A stretch of DNA of 64,000 nt, from assembly GCF_030546645.1 (NCBI RefSeq), contig NZ_JAUOTO010000002.1, forward strand, positions 372,001 through 436,000, given 5' to 3'. Below, piece after piece: positions 32,954 to 41,587 of this stretch. The stretch comes from Flavitalea plasmicola (GTDB lineage Bacteria > Bacteroidota > Bacteroidia > Chitinophagales > Chitinophagaceae). The notes under the pieces are model-generated. The model ran no database searches. It was not told where the DNA came from and saw only the letters and a program-made list of their open reading frames with translations. The number at the start of each line of letters is the position of its first letter. Within the stretch, counting starts at the first letter, position 1. The translations under genes were made by a program, and so were the position numbers.

Positions 32954-33271
32954 GCATTCGGGTTTTGCTGGCTGAGCCAATTTAGCCCTTTAACCTCAAA
33001 ATATATTTCGGCTGCGGCTATTTTGGGCAAGAATGAGACGATTTGAGCAGAAGGTGATAAAAAAGTGTCATTGCCGGCTGTTTCTTTTCAGGGAGGCTGA
33101 TTTAAGGGGTAGTTCGGCCAGATGGGGGGGCAGGGCCGAAAATAATTAGCAAATGTCATTCTGACACGTAATAAAACAGGGGCGCCCTCCGGCAAAATCC
33201 CTCCTTTTTCTACATCCGTTGCATTTTTTTGCAAGTTTTAGCTCGTTATAAGTGAAAAACAAAAATGCTAT

Positions 33272-33279
33272 TATATTTG
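33272..33279 (+). promoter_or_regulatory. Possible -7 box for the SusC/SusD/FG-GAP operon
   Basis: TATATTTG matches the Bacteroidota -7 consensus TAnnTTTG. Transcription from it would give a leader of roughly 155-160 nt containing the LacI-like operator. I found no properly spaced -33 TTTG. Confidence 0.35.
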
Positions 33280-33359
33280 ATTATTAATAGATAACAGATT
33301 CTTTTTCTTACATATAACATATTTTCCACACTCAAAAATTAGGAAATTGAAATTTTTTA

Positions 33360-33373
33360 TGCAATCGGTTGAA
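33360..33373 (+). promoter_or_regulatory. LacI-type operator candidate upstream of SusC
   Basis: TGCAATCGGTTGAA is a 14-bp imperfect palindrome centred on CG (five of seven base pairs symmetric), the usual shape of LacI/PurR-family operators. It lies about 70 bp before the SusC ATG, in the region shared with the LacI-like gene. That protein lacks a DNA-binding domain, so any regulator acting here would have to be encoded elsewhere. Confidence 0.4.
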
Positions 33374-33443
33374 ACTTTTTTCCTTAATTTCACCATACGA
33401 TTTAGTTTACCAAAAACTTACTTTAATCATTAATTGTTTGCTC

Positions 33444-36400
33444 ATGAGAAATTCCCAAACCGCTAATTCGCGTATCGCGAAAGGTCCCTTATTGCTGTTG
33501 GCATTGTTGTTCTTTTCATCCGGCCTGTTCGCGCAGGCGCCTGTCAAAGGGCGGCTTTCGGATGTCAGCGGCGCCCCATTGAGCGGAGCATCCGTTCTTA
33601 TAAAAGGTACTACGCGGGGCACTTCCACGAATGCATCAGGAGAGTTCACCATCACTGCCAGCGTTGGTGACGTATTGGAATTCTCGATGGTGGGATTCCA
33701 GCCGGCCACCGTGAAGGTGGGGCCCAACACCGGCGAGATCGCTTTACAGCTGCAACCAAAGAGTGCCGCCGTTGAAGAGGTCATCGTCATTGGATACGGT
33801 ACCCAAAAGCGGGCCTCGGTGACCGGGGCCATTTCGAGCGTGAACAGCAAGACGGTGCGGGAGCTGCCCGTCGCCAGCGTAGCGCAGGCCTTGCAGGGGA
33901 GGGTGGCCGGCGTCCAGGTGACCAACAACGGTAGTCCCGGCACTGACCCCCTCGTCCGCATCAGGGGTATCAGCTCCATATCGTATGCCTCGACCCCTTT
34001 GTATGTAATAGATGGGCTTCCCACAGGAGATCTGTCCACCATCGATACCAGGGACATCGAGACAGTGGATGTTCTCAAAGACGCTTCTGCGGCCGCCATT
34101 TATGGCTCCCGGGCCACCAACGGCGTCATCATGATCACTACCAAGAAAGGCAACCGGAGCGGCAAGCTGCGTGTCAGTCTGGATTCTTATGTCGGCACGC
34201 AGAATGTAACAAAAAGGCTGGACCTGCTGAACACGACGCAATTCCAGGAGTATGCGAAAAATTACAGGGGCAGCAATATCCAGCGGCTGATGGACCCCTG
34301 GGTCAACACGCCTATCTACCAGGGCGCGACGAAGACCTATGGCCAGACCAATACCGACTGGCAGGACGAATATTTCAAGAGCGGCGTGATGACGCAGCAT
34401 AACATCGGTCTCAGCGGCGGCAACGAAGTATCCCGTTTTTACGCTTCCGCAGGTTACTTCGACCAGACGGGGATCGCTCCTACCGTGGCCTACAAACGCT
34501 ATAACTTCCGGCTTAATTCGGAGCATACCATCAGTAAGGTATTCAGCTTTGGAGAGAACCTGTACCTCGCCTCCGGCGAACAGGCATATGATAATAATGA
34601 GGCAGGATCCAGGACCAACCTGATCAATGTCATCCGGATGATGCCCCACATGCCTGTCTACGACCCTACTACCACGGATGGGTTCAGAGGCGTAAACTCC
34701 GTGCTGGATGGCGGGGACCCCACTAATCCCGTCGAAGACGCGAAGGTAAAGAACCCCGGCAGCCGGAACACCTTAAAGGTGCTGGGTACAGCCTACGGGG
34801 AAGTAAACTTTACCAAATGGCTGAAATACCGCAGTACTTTCGGCATCGACTATGCGAATGGACTGGACTACCGCTTCTCCCCCATCTTCAATGACAGCGG
34901 CTCCATCAACGGCTCCAGCGCCATACTGGCTACCATCACGAATAACCGCAGCGTTTCTACCGTAAAGGTGTACACCCAGCAGCTGACATTCGACAAGTCC
35001 TTTGGCGACCATCACATCAACGCCGTTGCCGTATACGAATATCTGTGGAAAAGACTCAGGAATGAAAATGCCAGCGGCTACCAGGCGTCGAACAACCTCA
35101 AGACCCTGAACAACGCGCAGAATGTCTCCGTTCAAACGTTGAAATACGACGGCAGCCTGATATCGTATGTAGGCCGTCTGAACTACGACTATAAAGGCAA
35201 GTATCTGTTGAACGGCGCCATTCGCCGGGACGGTCTTTCTGTCTGGGCGCCCGGAAAGAAATGGAAGGTGTTTCCCTCCGTCAGCGCCGGCTGGCGCATA
35301 GACCAGGAAACGTTTATGCAGGCTCAATCGACCGTATCCGAGCTGAAAGTGAGAGGCGGTTACGGTGTCACTGGCCTGGATGGATTCCTGATAGGGTGGA
35401 CACCCTGGCAGGCCACGGTGAGTTCCAACAGCGCCTACTATCCTTTCGGCAATTCATTCAACAACGGTCCTGCGTCTTCGATCCCGGCGCTGGCTAACCC
35501 GGACCTGGAATGGGAGACCACCAAGTCTCTGAACTTCGGCGTGGACCTGGGATTATTGAACAATGCGATCACGCTGTCCGCCGAGTATTTCCGGCGTAAA
35601 ACGGACAACCTGATCCTGGCCGTTCCTCTTCCTCCCTCGATGGGCTATGTGACAAGCACCGTACCCGTCAACGTAGCAAGTATGACTAATAATGGCTTCG
35701 AGCTGCAGGTGGGCTACAATAAGAGAAATGGCGAGTTCAAATGGAACGCCAGCGGCAACATTACCATTATCAAGAACAACGTGACGAGACTGGCTCCAGG
35801 GGTCACCAATATCGAAGCGGGCTCCGATGCGGATCTTAGTGAGGGCTACAATGTCACCAATACGGCAGTCGGTCATCCCATTCAGTCGTTCTACGGCTGG
35901 CAAGTAGAAGGGATCTTCCAGGATACGGCAGAAATAAGCAAACATGCGACGCAGGTGCCCCTTGTCAACGGCGTTGGCACCAGCCCCGGAGATCTTAAAT
36001 TCAAAGATGTGAAAGCAGATGGTATCATCAACAATGATGACCGCACGTACCTTGGCAGCTTCATTCCCAAATTCACTTATTCTTTCAACCTGGGAGCGAA
36101 CTATCATAATTTCGATGCGTCGGTATTCTTCCAGGGCGTACAGGGCAATAAGATCTATAATGCCACCCGTACGATCTCCGAAGGCATGGTGCGCTTCTTC
36201 AATTCCAGCACGAAAGTGCTGGATGCGTGGAGGCCGGGTCATACTAATACCAATGTTCCCCGCGCCGCAAACGCCGACCCCAACCAGAATGCGAGGCCCT
36301 CTACCAGGTTCCTGGAGGATGGCTCCTATCTGCGCCTGAAAAATGTGATGGTGGGCTATACTATTCCGGAAAAGTCCTTGCAGGCCCTTACAAAAGGAAT

Positions 36401-36581
36401 TGTTAGGGGATTCAGGATCTATGTGTCGGCACAAAATGTATTCACCGTCACCAAATATACAGGCTATGACCCTGAGGTGGGCAACAGGACCGTGAATACA
36501 TCACAACTGACCAATGGCATCGACGCTGCCGTCTATCCTCAGCCAAAGGCCTACCAGGTAGGCATCCAGGCGAATTTTTAA
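33444..36581 (+). CDS. SusC/RagA-family TonB-dependent outer-membrane transporter
   Basis: Outer-membrane importer, 1045 aa. The ATG at 33444 (MRNSQTANSRIAKGPLLLL...) gives a good signal peptide ending SGLFAQ. An in-frame TTG at 33369 would only add non-signal sequence. It has a carboxypeptidase-like domain (VKGRLSDVSGAPLSGASVLI, about 33-105), the VEEVIVIGYGTQKR box, a plug with TPLYVIDGLP and VLKDASAAAIYGSRATNG, and a barrel ending KAYQVGIQANF. It is the first gene of the only plus-strand operon in the window and diverges from the LacI-like gene. SusD follows after 33 bp. Its substrate is unknown: no glycosidase lies in its own operon, only two FG-GAP proteins. Confidence 0.94.
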   Translation: MRNSQTANSRIAKGPLLLLALLFFSSGLFAQAPVKGRLSDVSGAPLSGASVLIKGTTRGTSTNASGEFTITASVGDVLEFSMVGFQPATVKVGPNTGEIALQLQPKSAAVEEVIVIGYGTQKRASVTGAISSVNSKTVRELPVASVAQALQGRVAGVQVTNNGSPGTDPLVRIRGISSISYASTPLYVIDGLPTGDLSTIDTRDIETVDVLKDASAAAIYGSRATNGVIMITTKKGNRSGKLRVSLDSYVGTQNVTKRLDLLNTTQFQEYAKNYRGSNIQRLMDPWVNTPIYQGATKTYGQTNTDWQDEYFKSGVMTQHNIGLSGGNEVSRFYASAGYFDQTGIAPTVAYKRYNFRLNSEHTISKVFSFGENLYLASGEQAYDNNEAGSRTNLINVIRMMPHMPVYDPTTTDGFRGVNSVLDGGDPTNPVEDAKVKNPGSRNTLKVLGTAYGEVNFTKWLKYRSTFGIDYANGLDYRFSPIFNDSGSINGSSAILATITNNRSVSTVKVYTQQLTFDKSFGDHHINAVAVYEYLWKRLRNENASGYQASNNLKTLNNAQNVSVQTLKYDGSLISYVGRLNYDYKGKYLLNGAIRRDGLSVWAPGKKWKVFPSVSAGWRIDQETFMQAQSTVSELKVRGGYGVTGLDGFLIGWTPWQATVSSNSAYYPFGNSFNNGPASSIPALANPDLEWETTKSLNFGVDLGLLNNAITLSAEYFRRKTDNLILAVPLPPSMGYVTSTVPVNVASMTNNGFELQVGYNKRNGEFKWNASGNITIIKNNVTRLAPGVTNIEAGSDADLSEGYNVTNTAVGHPIQSFYGWQVEGIFQDTAEISKHATQVPLVNGVGTSPGDLKFKDVKADGIINNDDRTYLGSFIPKFTYSFNLGANYHNFDASVFFQGVQGNKIYNATRTISEGMVRFFNSSTKVLDAWRPGHTNTNVPRAANADPNQNARPSTRFLEDGSYLRLKNVMVGYTIPEKSLQALTKGIVRGFRIYVSAQNVFTVTKYTGYDPEVGNRTVNTSQLTNGIDAAVYPQPKAYQVGIQANF

Positions 36582-36614
36582 AAAAATCCCAGCAAATTTG
36601 TAAAGCAAAATAAT

Positions 36615-38135
36615 ATGAGGCGTAATATCATAATAATAATATCGGGAGTTATCATCGGCACAGCCGCTGTAATTGCCTGTAACAAGCGATTGAATGTCTT
36701 TGATCAGAATAATCCCACGATCGACAGCTATTTCAAGACAGCAGGGGAACTGCGTAACGGCGTGAATGCCGCCTACTCTACACTGCGCAGCGCGAACCTC
36801 GTCGGACGCGAATGGTTCTTCACCCATGACATGCGGGGCGGCGAAACCTGGGCGGGAGGATCGCAGCTGGAGGCGCCGAGGGCCGAGCTGTTGAAGCAGG
36901 CTGCTCCGGCCCCATCCAATTCCGTCATGACCAGTGTCTGGACCGGCTCCTACCAGATCATCAACAGGACCAACGTGGTCATTACAAAAGGCACCGACGT
37001 AAAGGATGATCCCGCGGCAAGGGATGTCATCATCGGTGAAGCCAAATTCCTCCGGGCATGGGCCTATTTCGAGCTGGTGACCATGTGGGGGGATGTTCCC
37101 ATTTATACAGAGCCCGTGACTACGGCCACTGGCTACAAGGGCAAATCACCGGCTGCGGACGTATATACTTTGATCATCAGTGATCTCACCGATGCTGTCG
37201 CCAAGCTGCCCGACATCCATTCCAAGGATGGTCGCGCCACAAAGGATGCCGCTAATTTCCTGCTGGGAAAGGTACTGATGCAGAAAGGCGACTATGCGGG
37301 CGCAAAAACAGCGCTCATGCAATTATATAACAAGTATCAACTTACCGACAATTACCTGGATAACTTCGACGGCGATGTCAAGGCGGGGGATGCTTTAAAA
37401 AGCTCCGGCCATGAATTCAACCCGGAATCCATCCTGGAAGTGGTCTTCGTCGACAAGGGCGACAACAATTTCAACTGGGGCTATAATGGAGAGGGCGCTA
37501 CGGCCGATGGCAGCATCATGCGGAGCCAGGAGTACGGCAAGGTATGGGGTAACGTGATCCCGTCCGATGCGATACTCGACGAATTCGAAGCGGGTGATCC
37601 CAGGTACAAGTTTACTTTTTACGAGTCCGGGGATAAGATCCTGACGTTTAACGGTACGGATCCCGGTCTGGCGCTGACGGATGACAAACTGAATGTGGCC
37701 ACCAGCAAGCATAACGGCGTGGCGATGAAAAGGATATACCGCAAATATTCCATACTGGACTGGAACAACGACGACTTTCACCCCGACGGCCTCAACCAGC
37801 GCATTATGCGCTACGCAGAGGCGCTGCTCATGCTGGCGGAATGCGAGGCTGAAGTTGGAACGCCTGCCGCGGCAGCGGGCTTTATCAATGAGGTGCGTGA
37901 CCGCGCCAGCGTACACATGCCGCACGTGACACTGGCCAACCACGATGACGCCATCAAGGCAGTCATGCACGAAAAAGCGGTGGAAATGGCCGGAGAGGAA
38001 GTCAATAACATCGATATGCTCAGATGGAGGGGCAAAGGATACTATCCTTCCATGCGGCCTGATCCCAAGCCGGGACAGGTGGCCCTGTTCCCCATCCCCG
38101 CCAGTGAAACATCGGCTAACCCAATGATCAAATAA
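36615..38135 (+). CDS. SusD/RagB-family nutrient-binding lipoprotein
   Basis: Partner of the preceding SusC, 506 aa. The N-terminus MRRNIIIIISGVIIGTAAVIACNKRLNVF is a lipoprotein signal with the Cys near residue 22. Family motifs are GEAKFLRAWAYFELVTMWGD, the helical repeats after it, and MRYAEALLMLAECEAEVG with MHEKAVEMAGEEVNNIDMLRW near the C-terminus. A terminator hairpin follows directly at 38153-38184, so the SusC/SusD pair may be transcribed more strongly than the two genes downstream. Confidence 0.93.
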   Translation: MRRNIIIIISGVIIGTAAVIACNKRLNVFDQNNPTIDSYFKTAGELRNGVNAAYSTLRSANLVGREWFFTHDMRGGETWAGGSQLEAPRAELLKQAAPAPSNSVMTSVWTGSYQIINRTNVVITKGTDVKDDPAARDVIIGEAKFLRAWAYFELVTMWGDVPIYTEPVTTATGYKGKSPAADVYTLIISDLTDAVAKLPDIHSKDGRATKDAANFLLGKVLMQKGDYAGAKTALMQLYNKYQLTDNYLDNFDGDVKAGDALKSSGHEFNPESILEVVFVDKGDNNFNWGYNGEGATADGSIMRSQEYGKVWGNVIPSDAILDEFEAGDPRYKFTFYESGDKILTFNGTDPGLALTDDKLNVATSKHNGVAMKRIYRKYSILDWNNDDFHPDGLNQRIMRYAEALLMLAECEAEVGTPAAAAGFINEVRDRASVHMPHVTLANHDDAIKAVMHEKAVEMAGEEVNNIDMLRWRGKGYYPSMRPDPKPGQVALFPIPASETSANPMIK

Positions 38136-38152
38136 TCATCTCAATCATGTTT

Positions 38153-38184
38153 AAAAAGAGGCTACCTGTTAGCCTCTTTTTTTT
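38153..38184 (+). terminator. Terminator/attenuator between SusD and the FG-GAP genes
   Basis: GAGGCTA (38158-38164) pairs with TAGCCTC (38170-38176) around CCTGT. It is flanked by an A-run and followed by eight T, a textbook intrinsic terminator. The next gene begins only 15 bp further on in the same direction, so readthrough probably supplies its transcript at a lower level. Confidence 0.85.
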
Positions 38185-38199
38185 CTGTAACTTGTCCTT

Positions 38200-41100
38200 A
38201 TGTCATTTCCGGCTTGTCCATATCCCCGTCTGTGGCTGCTGTGCATAGCGGTCACTTTTTTCTCTGCGTGCCGTCAGCAACCAAAGAACAGCCTGTTCAC
38301 GCAACTGCAGCCGGATGCATCCGGCATCCATTTCCGCAATGATCTGAATGACGGCGACTCCTCCTCTTCCTTCATCAACGAATTCGGGTATATGGGCGGA
38401 GGCGTCGGTATCGGCGATTTCAATAATGACGGGCTTAAAGACATCTTCTTCACCGCCAACCAGGGCAGCTGCCGCCTGTATGTCAACAAAGGCAGCAACA
38501 AATGGGAGGATATCTCCGAAAGGGCAGGCGTAACAACAAAAGTATGGGCCACGGGGGTCAGCGTCGTCGACATCAACAATGACGGCTACGACGACATCTA
38601 TATCTGTGTGCTGGGAAAAGACCTGGCGCATCCTGCCAAGAACCTGTTATTTATCAACCAACACGATCTCACCTTTAAAGAAGAGGCGGAGGAATATGGG
38701 CTGGCCTTTTCCGGCTATTCCACCCAGGCTGTCTTCCTGGACTATGACAGGGATGGGGACCTCGACATGTACCTTGTCAACTATTTGATAGGAAACTATA
38801 CCAATACCATCATTCCCCGCAACCGGAGCGGAAGCTCCGCGGCAAATGACAGGCTTTACCGAAATGAAGGCCCTTCAAAGCTAAAAGGCCATCCTGTATT
38901 TACGGACGTCACGCTGCAGGCGGGCATCAAAGAAGACGGCTATGGGTTGGGCGTTACGGTGAGCGACTTCAACAACGATGGCTGGCCCGACATTTATGTG
39001 GCCAATGACTTTCTCTCGAATGATGACTTATGGCTGAACTGCCGCAACGGTACTTTTACCAATTGCATCAGCAGATCGCTTCAGCACCAGTCTTATTCCA
39101 GCATGGGTACTGACGCGGCGGACATCAACAACGACGGACTGCCGGACATCGTTACCCTGGACATGCTGCCTGAATACAACCGGCGGAAAAAGGAGTCCTT
39201 CTTTTTTATGAACTATGACAGGTACCAGGCTGAACGGGATATGGGGTACGAGCCGGAGTTCATGCGCAATATGCTTCAGCTAAACAACGGGTGTATTCAC
39301 GGGGGCGACACCAGCATTCCCTATTTTAGTGAGATCGGACAACTGGCCGGCATCGAGTCAACGGACTGGAGCTGGAGTGTCCTGATGGCGGACTTTAACA
39401 ACGATGGATGGAAAGATATCCATGTCACCAATGGCATCGGGAGGGATTTTATCAATGCCGACTTCCTGGAGTTCAGCAGTAAGATCTTCGGCAGCAACAA
39501 GACCAGGCAGGAGCAGGAGGCCCTGATCCGGAAAAGACTGGCGGAGCTGGATCACGTCAATCTTCCCAATTACCTTTATCTCAACCAGGGTAATTATTCT
39601 TTTGCGGATGCCTCGGCCGGGGCCGGTATCGACGAACCCTCCATGTCCAATGGCGCCGCCTATGCGGACCTGGACAATGACGGGGACCTGGACCTTGTCG
39701 TAAACAACATCGATAAAGAGGCTTTTGTATTCCTCAATAATACGGTACAGCAGGGGAAAGTGCCGGAAGCGCATTTCCTAAGCCTGCGACTGGCGGGCGA
39801 CAGCCTTAACACGCATGGTTTCGGCGCGAAAGTCTGCGTGTACAGCGACGGCCGTATGCAAATGCAGGAAGAGAACCCGGTCCGCGGCTACTTTTCATCC
39901 GTGGACCAGCAGCTGCTGTTCGGGTTGGGCCGGAGCCGTCGTGTGGACTCCATTAAAGTTATCTGGCCTGACAGCAACCTGCAGGAGATAAGGAATATTC
40001 CCGCGGACACCTTTATGACCTTGTCATGGAAAAATGCCGTCAAGGTCCCACCGGCTTCCCCTGTCGATGCGCCGGCCCTTTTTTCCGACGTAACTTCTTC
40101 TTCGGGCATCGTGTACAGGCATCATGAGAACCCCTTCAATGATTTTGCTCTTCAGCGGCTGCTGCCGCACAAATATTCCCAGTTGGGACCTTTTATCACC
40201 ACAGGAGATATCAATGGTGACGGCGCCATGGACTTCTTTATCGGCGGGGCGTTCAATTTTTCCGGTAAGCTTTTTACGCAGGGGAAAGATCAATCCTTTA
40301 TGTCGAAAAGCCTCGTCGACAGCATCAAGATGGAGGAAGACATGGGCTGCACCTTATTCGATGCCGATGGCGACGGCGACCTGGACCTGCTGGTCACCGG
40401 CGGAGATATTCAATATGAGGAGGGCTCTGTGTTTTACAAGCCCCGGCTCTATATCAATGACGGAAAAGGGAATTTCAGTCTCAGCAAAAACGCCCTGCCG
40501 GATAATGTCAGGACTATTGCCGGCTGCGTTACCGCGGCAGATCTTGACGGAGACGGCGACCTGGACCTGTTCATAGGAGGCCGGGTGGCTAAAGAATATC
40601 CCCTGTCCCCCCGTAGTTTTATCCTGAGGAACGATAAAGGCGTGTTTACCGACGTCACGGCGAAAGTCTGTCCCGGGCTCGAAAAGGGCGGCATGATCAC
40701 AGCCGCCGTGTGGATGGACTTCAATCATGACAAACAGATGGACCTGGTGGTAGCCGGGGAATGGATGCCGGTGCAGTTCTTTGTGAATGACCGGGGCGTC
40801 CTCCATGAAACGACGGAGGCCACCGGCCTGACCAATATGCACGGTATGTGGAAGAGCCTTATTGCGGCGGATGTCGACAATGACGGCGACCTGGATCTCG
40901 TGGCGGGCAATCTTGGCCTTAATTGCGACTATCATGTCAGCGCGACCACGCCGATGGAACTTTTTGCAGCCGACATTGACGGCAACGGCAGGATAGATCC
41001 CGTCCTGTTTTACTACATCAGGGACGTGGACAGCGTGAAACGCTCCTACCCTGCCTTTAGCAGGAGCCAGCTGGCCATGCAGGTGCCTGCGGTAAAAAAG

Positions 41101-41583
41101 AGGTTCCTCCTTTACGAAGATTATGCGAAAGCGGGCTTTGAGGACATCTTCCCGGGAAAGAAGAAAGCCGATGTATTAAGCTTCTATTGCGACGAGACCC
41201 GGAGCTGCTGGCTGGAGAACAGGGGCAATGGAAAATTCATCAAACACATCCTGCCTGTCGAAGCGCAGTTCGCACCCGTCAATGCAATCATCTGCGAGGA
41301 TATCGACGAGGATGGATACCGTGATCTCCTGCTGGCAGGAAATGATTACCAGTCGGACGTTATCACCGGGAGGTATGACGCCTCCTATGGTTGCTTCCTC
41401 CGCGGCAGCCGTGAAAAGCAATTCACTTTCGTACCGCCGGCCAGGAGCGGATTCGTCCTGAAAGGCGATGTAAAGGATATGGCGCTGATCCGTCTGGGGA
41501 AAAAAGAAAAAATAATTGTCGCCGCAGTCAATGACGACAGTCTGCGGACGTTCCGCATCAATGTTCCGAAATTAAAAAAATAA
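38200..41583 (+). CDS. FG-GAP/VCBS repeat lipoprotein with central UnbV domain (7+7 repeats)
   Basis: A large surface lipoprotein of 1127 aa (signal WLLCIAVTFFSAC, Cys about residue 25) of the CRTAC1/ASPIC-UnbV type; no enzymatic motif seen. I count seven Ca2+-loop repeats (DFNNDGLKD, DINNDGYDD, DYDRDGDLD, DFNNDGWPD, DINNDGLPD, DFNNDGWKD, DLDNDGDLD) before an ASPIC/UnbV segment at about 537-607. Seven more follow (DINGDGAMD, DADGDGDLD, DLDGDGDLD, DFNHDKQMD, DVDNDGDLD, DIDGNGRID, DIDEDGYRD). This suggests two seven-bladed integrin-like beta-propellers joined by the UnbV domain. FG-GAP propellers bind ligands or proteins, so a surface glycan-binding or adhesion role next to SusCD is plausible but unproven. 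The next gene, of the same family, starts 4 bp after its stop. Confidence 0.85.
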   Translation: MSFPACPYPRLWLLCIAVTFFSACRQQPKNSLFTQLQPDASGIHFRNDLNDGDSSSSFINEFGYMGGGVGIGDFNNDGLKDIFFTANQGSCRLYVNKGSNKWEDISERAGVTTKVWATGVSVVDINNDGYDDIYICVLGKDLAHPAKNLLFINQHDLTFKEEAEEYGLAFSGYSTQAVFLDYDRDGDLDMYLVNYLIGNYTNTIIPRNRSGSSAANDRLYRNEGPSKLKGHPVFTDVTLQAGIKEDGYGLGVTVSDFNNDGWPDIYVANDFLSNDDLWLNCRNGTFTNCISRSLQHQSYSSMGTDAADINNDGLPDIVTLDMLPEYNRRKKESFFFMNYDRYQAERDMGYEPEFMRNMLQLNNGCIHGGDTSIPYFSEIGQLAGIESTDWSWSVLMADFNNDGWKDIHVTNGIGRDFINADFLEFSSKIFGSNKTRQEQEALIRKRLAELDHVNLPNYLYLNQGNYSFADASAGAGIDEPSMSNGAAYADLDNDGDLDLVVNNIDKEAFVFLNNTVQQGKVPEAHFLSLRLAGDSLNTHGFGAKVCVYSDGRMQMQEENPVRGYFSSVDQQLLFGLGRSRRVDSIKVIWPDSNLQEIRNIPADTFMTLSWKNAVKVPPASPVDAPALFSDVTSSSGIVYRHHENPFNDFALQRLLPHKYSQLGPFITTGDINGDGAMDFFIGGAFNFSGKLFTQGKDQSFMSKSLVDSIKMEEDMGCTLFDADGDGDLDLLVTGGDIQYEEGSVFYKPRLYINDGKGNFSLSKNALPDNVRTIAGCVTAADLDGDGDLDLFIGGRVAKEYPLSPRSFILRNDKGVFTDVTAKVCPGLEKGGMITAAVWMDFNHDKQMDLVVAGEWMPVQFFVNDRGVLHETTEATGLTNMHGMWKSLIAADVDNDGDLDLVAGNLGLNCDYHVSATTPMELFAADIDGNGRIDPVLFYYIRDVDSVKRSYPAFSRSQLAMQVPAVKKRFLLYEDYAKAGFEDIFPGKKKADVLSFYCDETRSCWLENRGNGKFIKHILPVEAQFAPVNAIICEDIDEDGYRDLLLAGNDYQSDVITGRYDASYGCFLRGSREKQFTFVPPARSGFVLKGDVKDMALIRLGKKEKIIVAAVNDDSLRTFRINVPKLKK

Positions 41584-41587
41584 TGGT

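Larger units (their letters stand above)
32954..33443. promoter_or_regulatory. Divergent intergenic region between LacI-like gene and SusC
   Basis: 490 bp without a convincing gene, becoming very AT-rich from about 33200. It must hold the promoters of both flanking operons. On the plus strand TATATTTG at 33272-33279 matches TAnnTTTG exactly but lacks a well-placed -33 box. An inverted repeat TTGCA-N6-TGCAA lies at 33219-33234, and a LacI-type operator candidate at 33360-33373. No terminator or RNA gene was recognised. Confidence 0.6.

Noticed and set aside
32845-33060. A frameshifted HTH for the LacI-like gene
   Set aside because: All three minus-strand frames upstream of the start were read. 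None encodes an HTH, and the gene's own frame has stops just upstream. An internal deletion fits better than a frameshift.
33219-33234. TTGCA-N6-TGCAA inverted repeat as a terminator or operator
   Set aside because: The arms are only 5 bp and flank a T-run, which is not terminator-like. It is mentioned under the intergenic region but is too weak for its own call.
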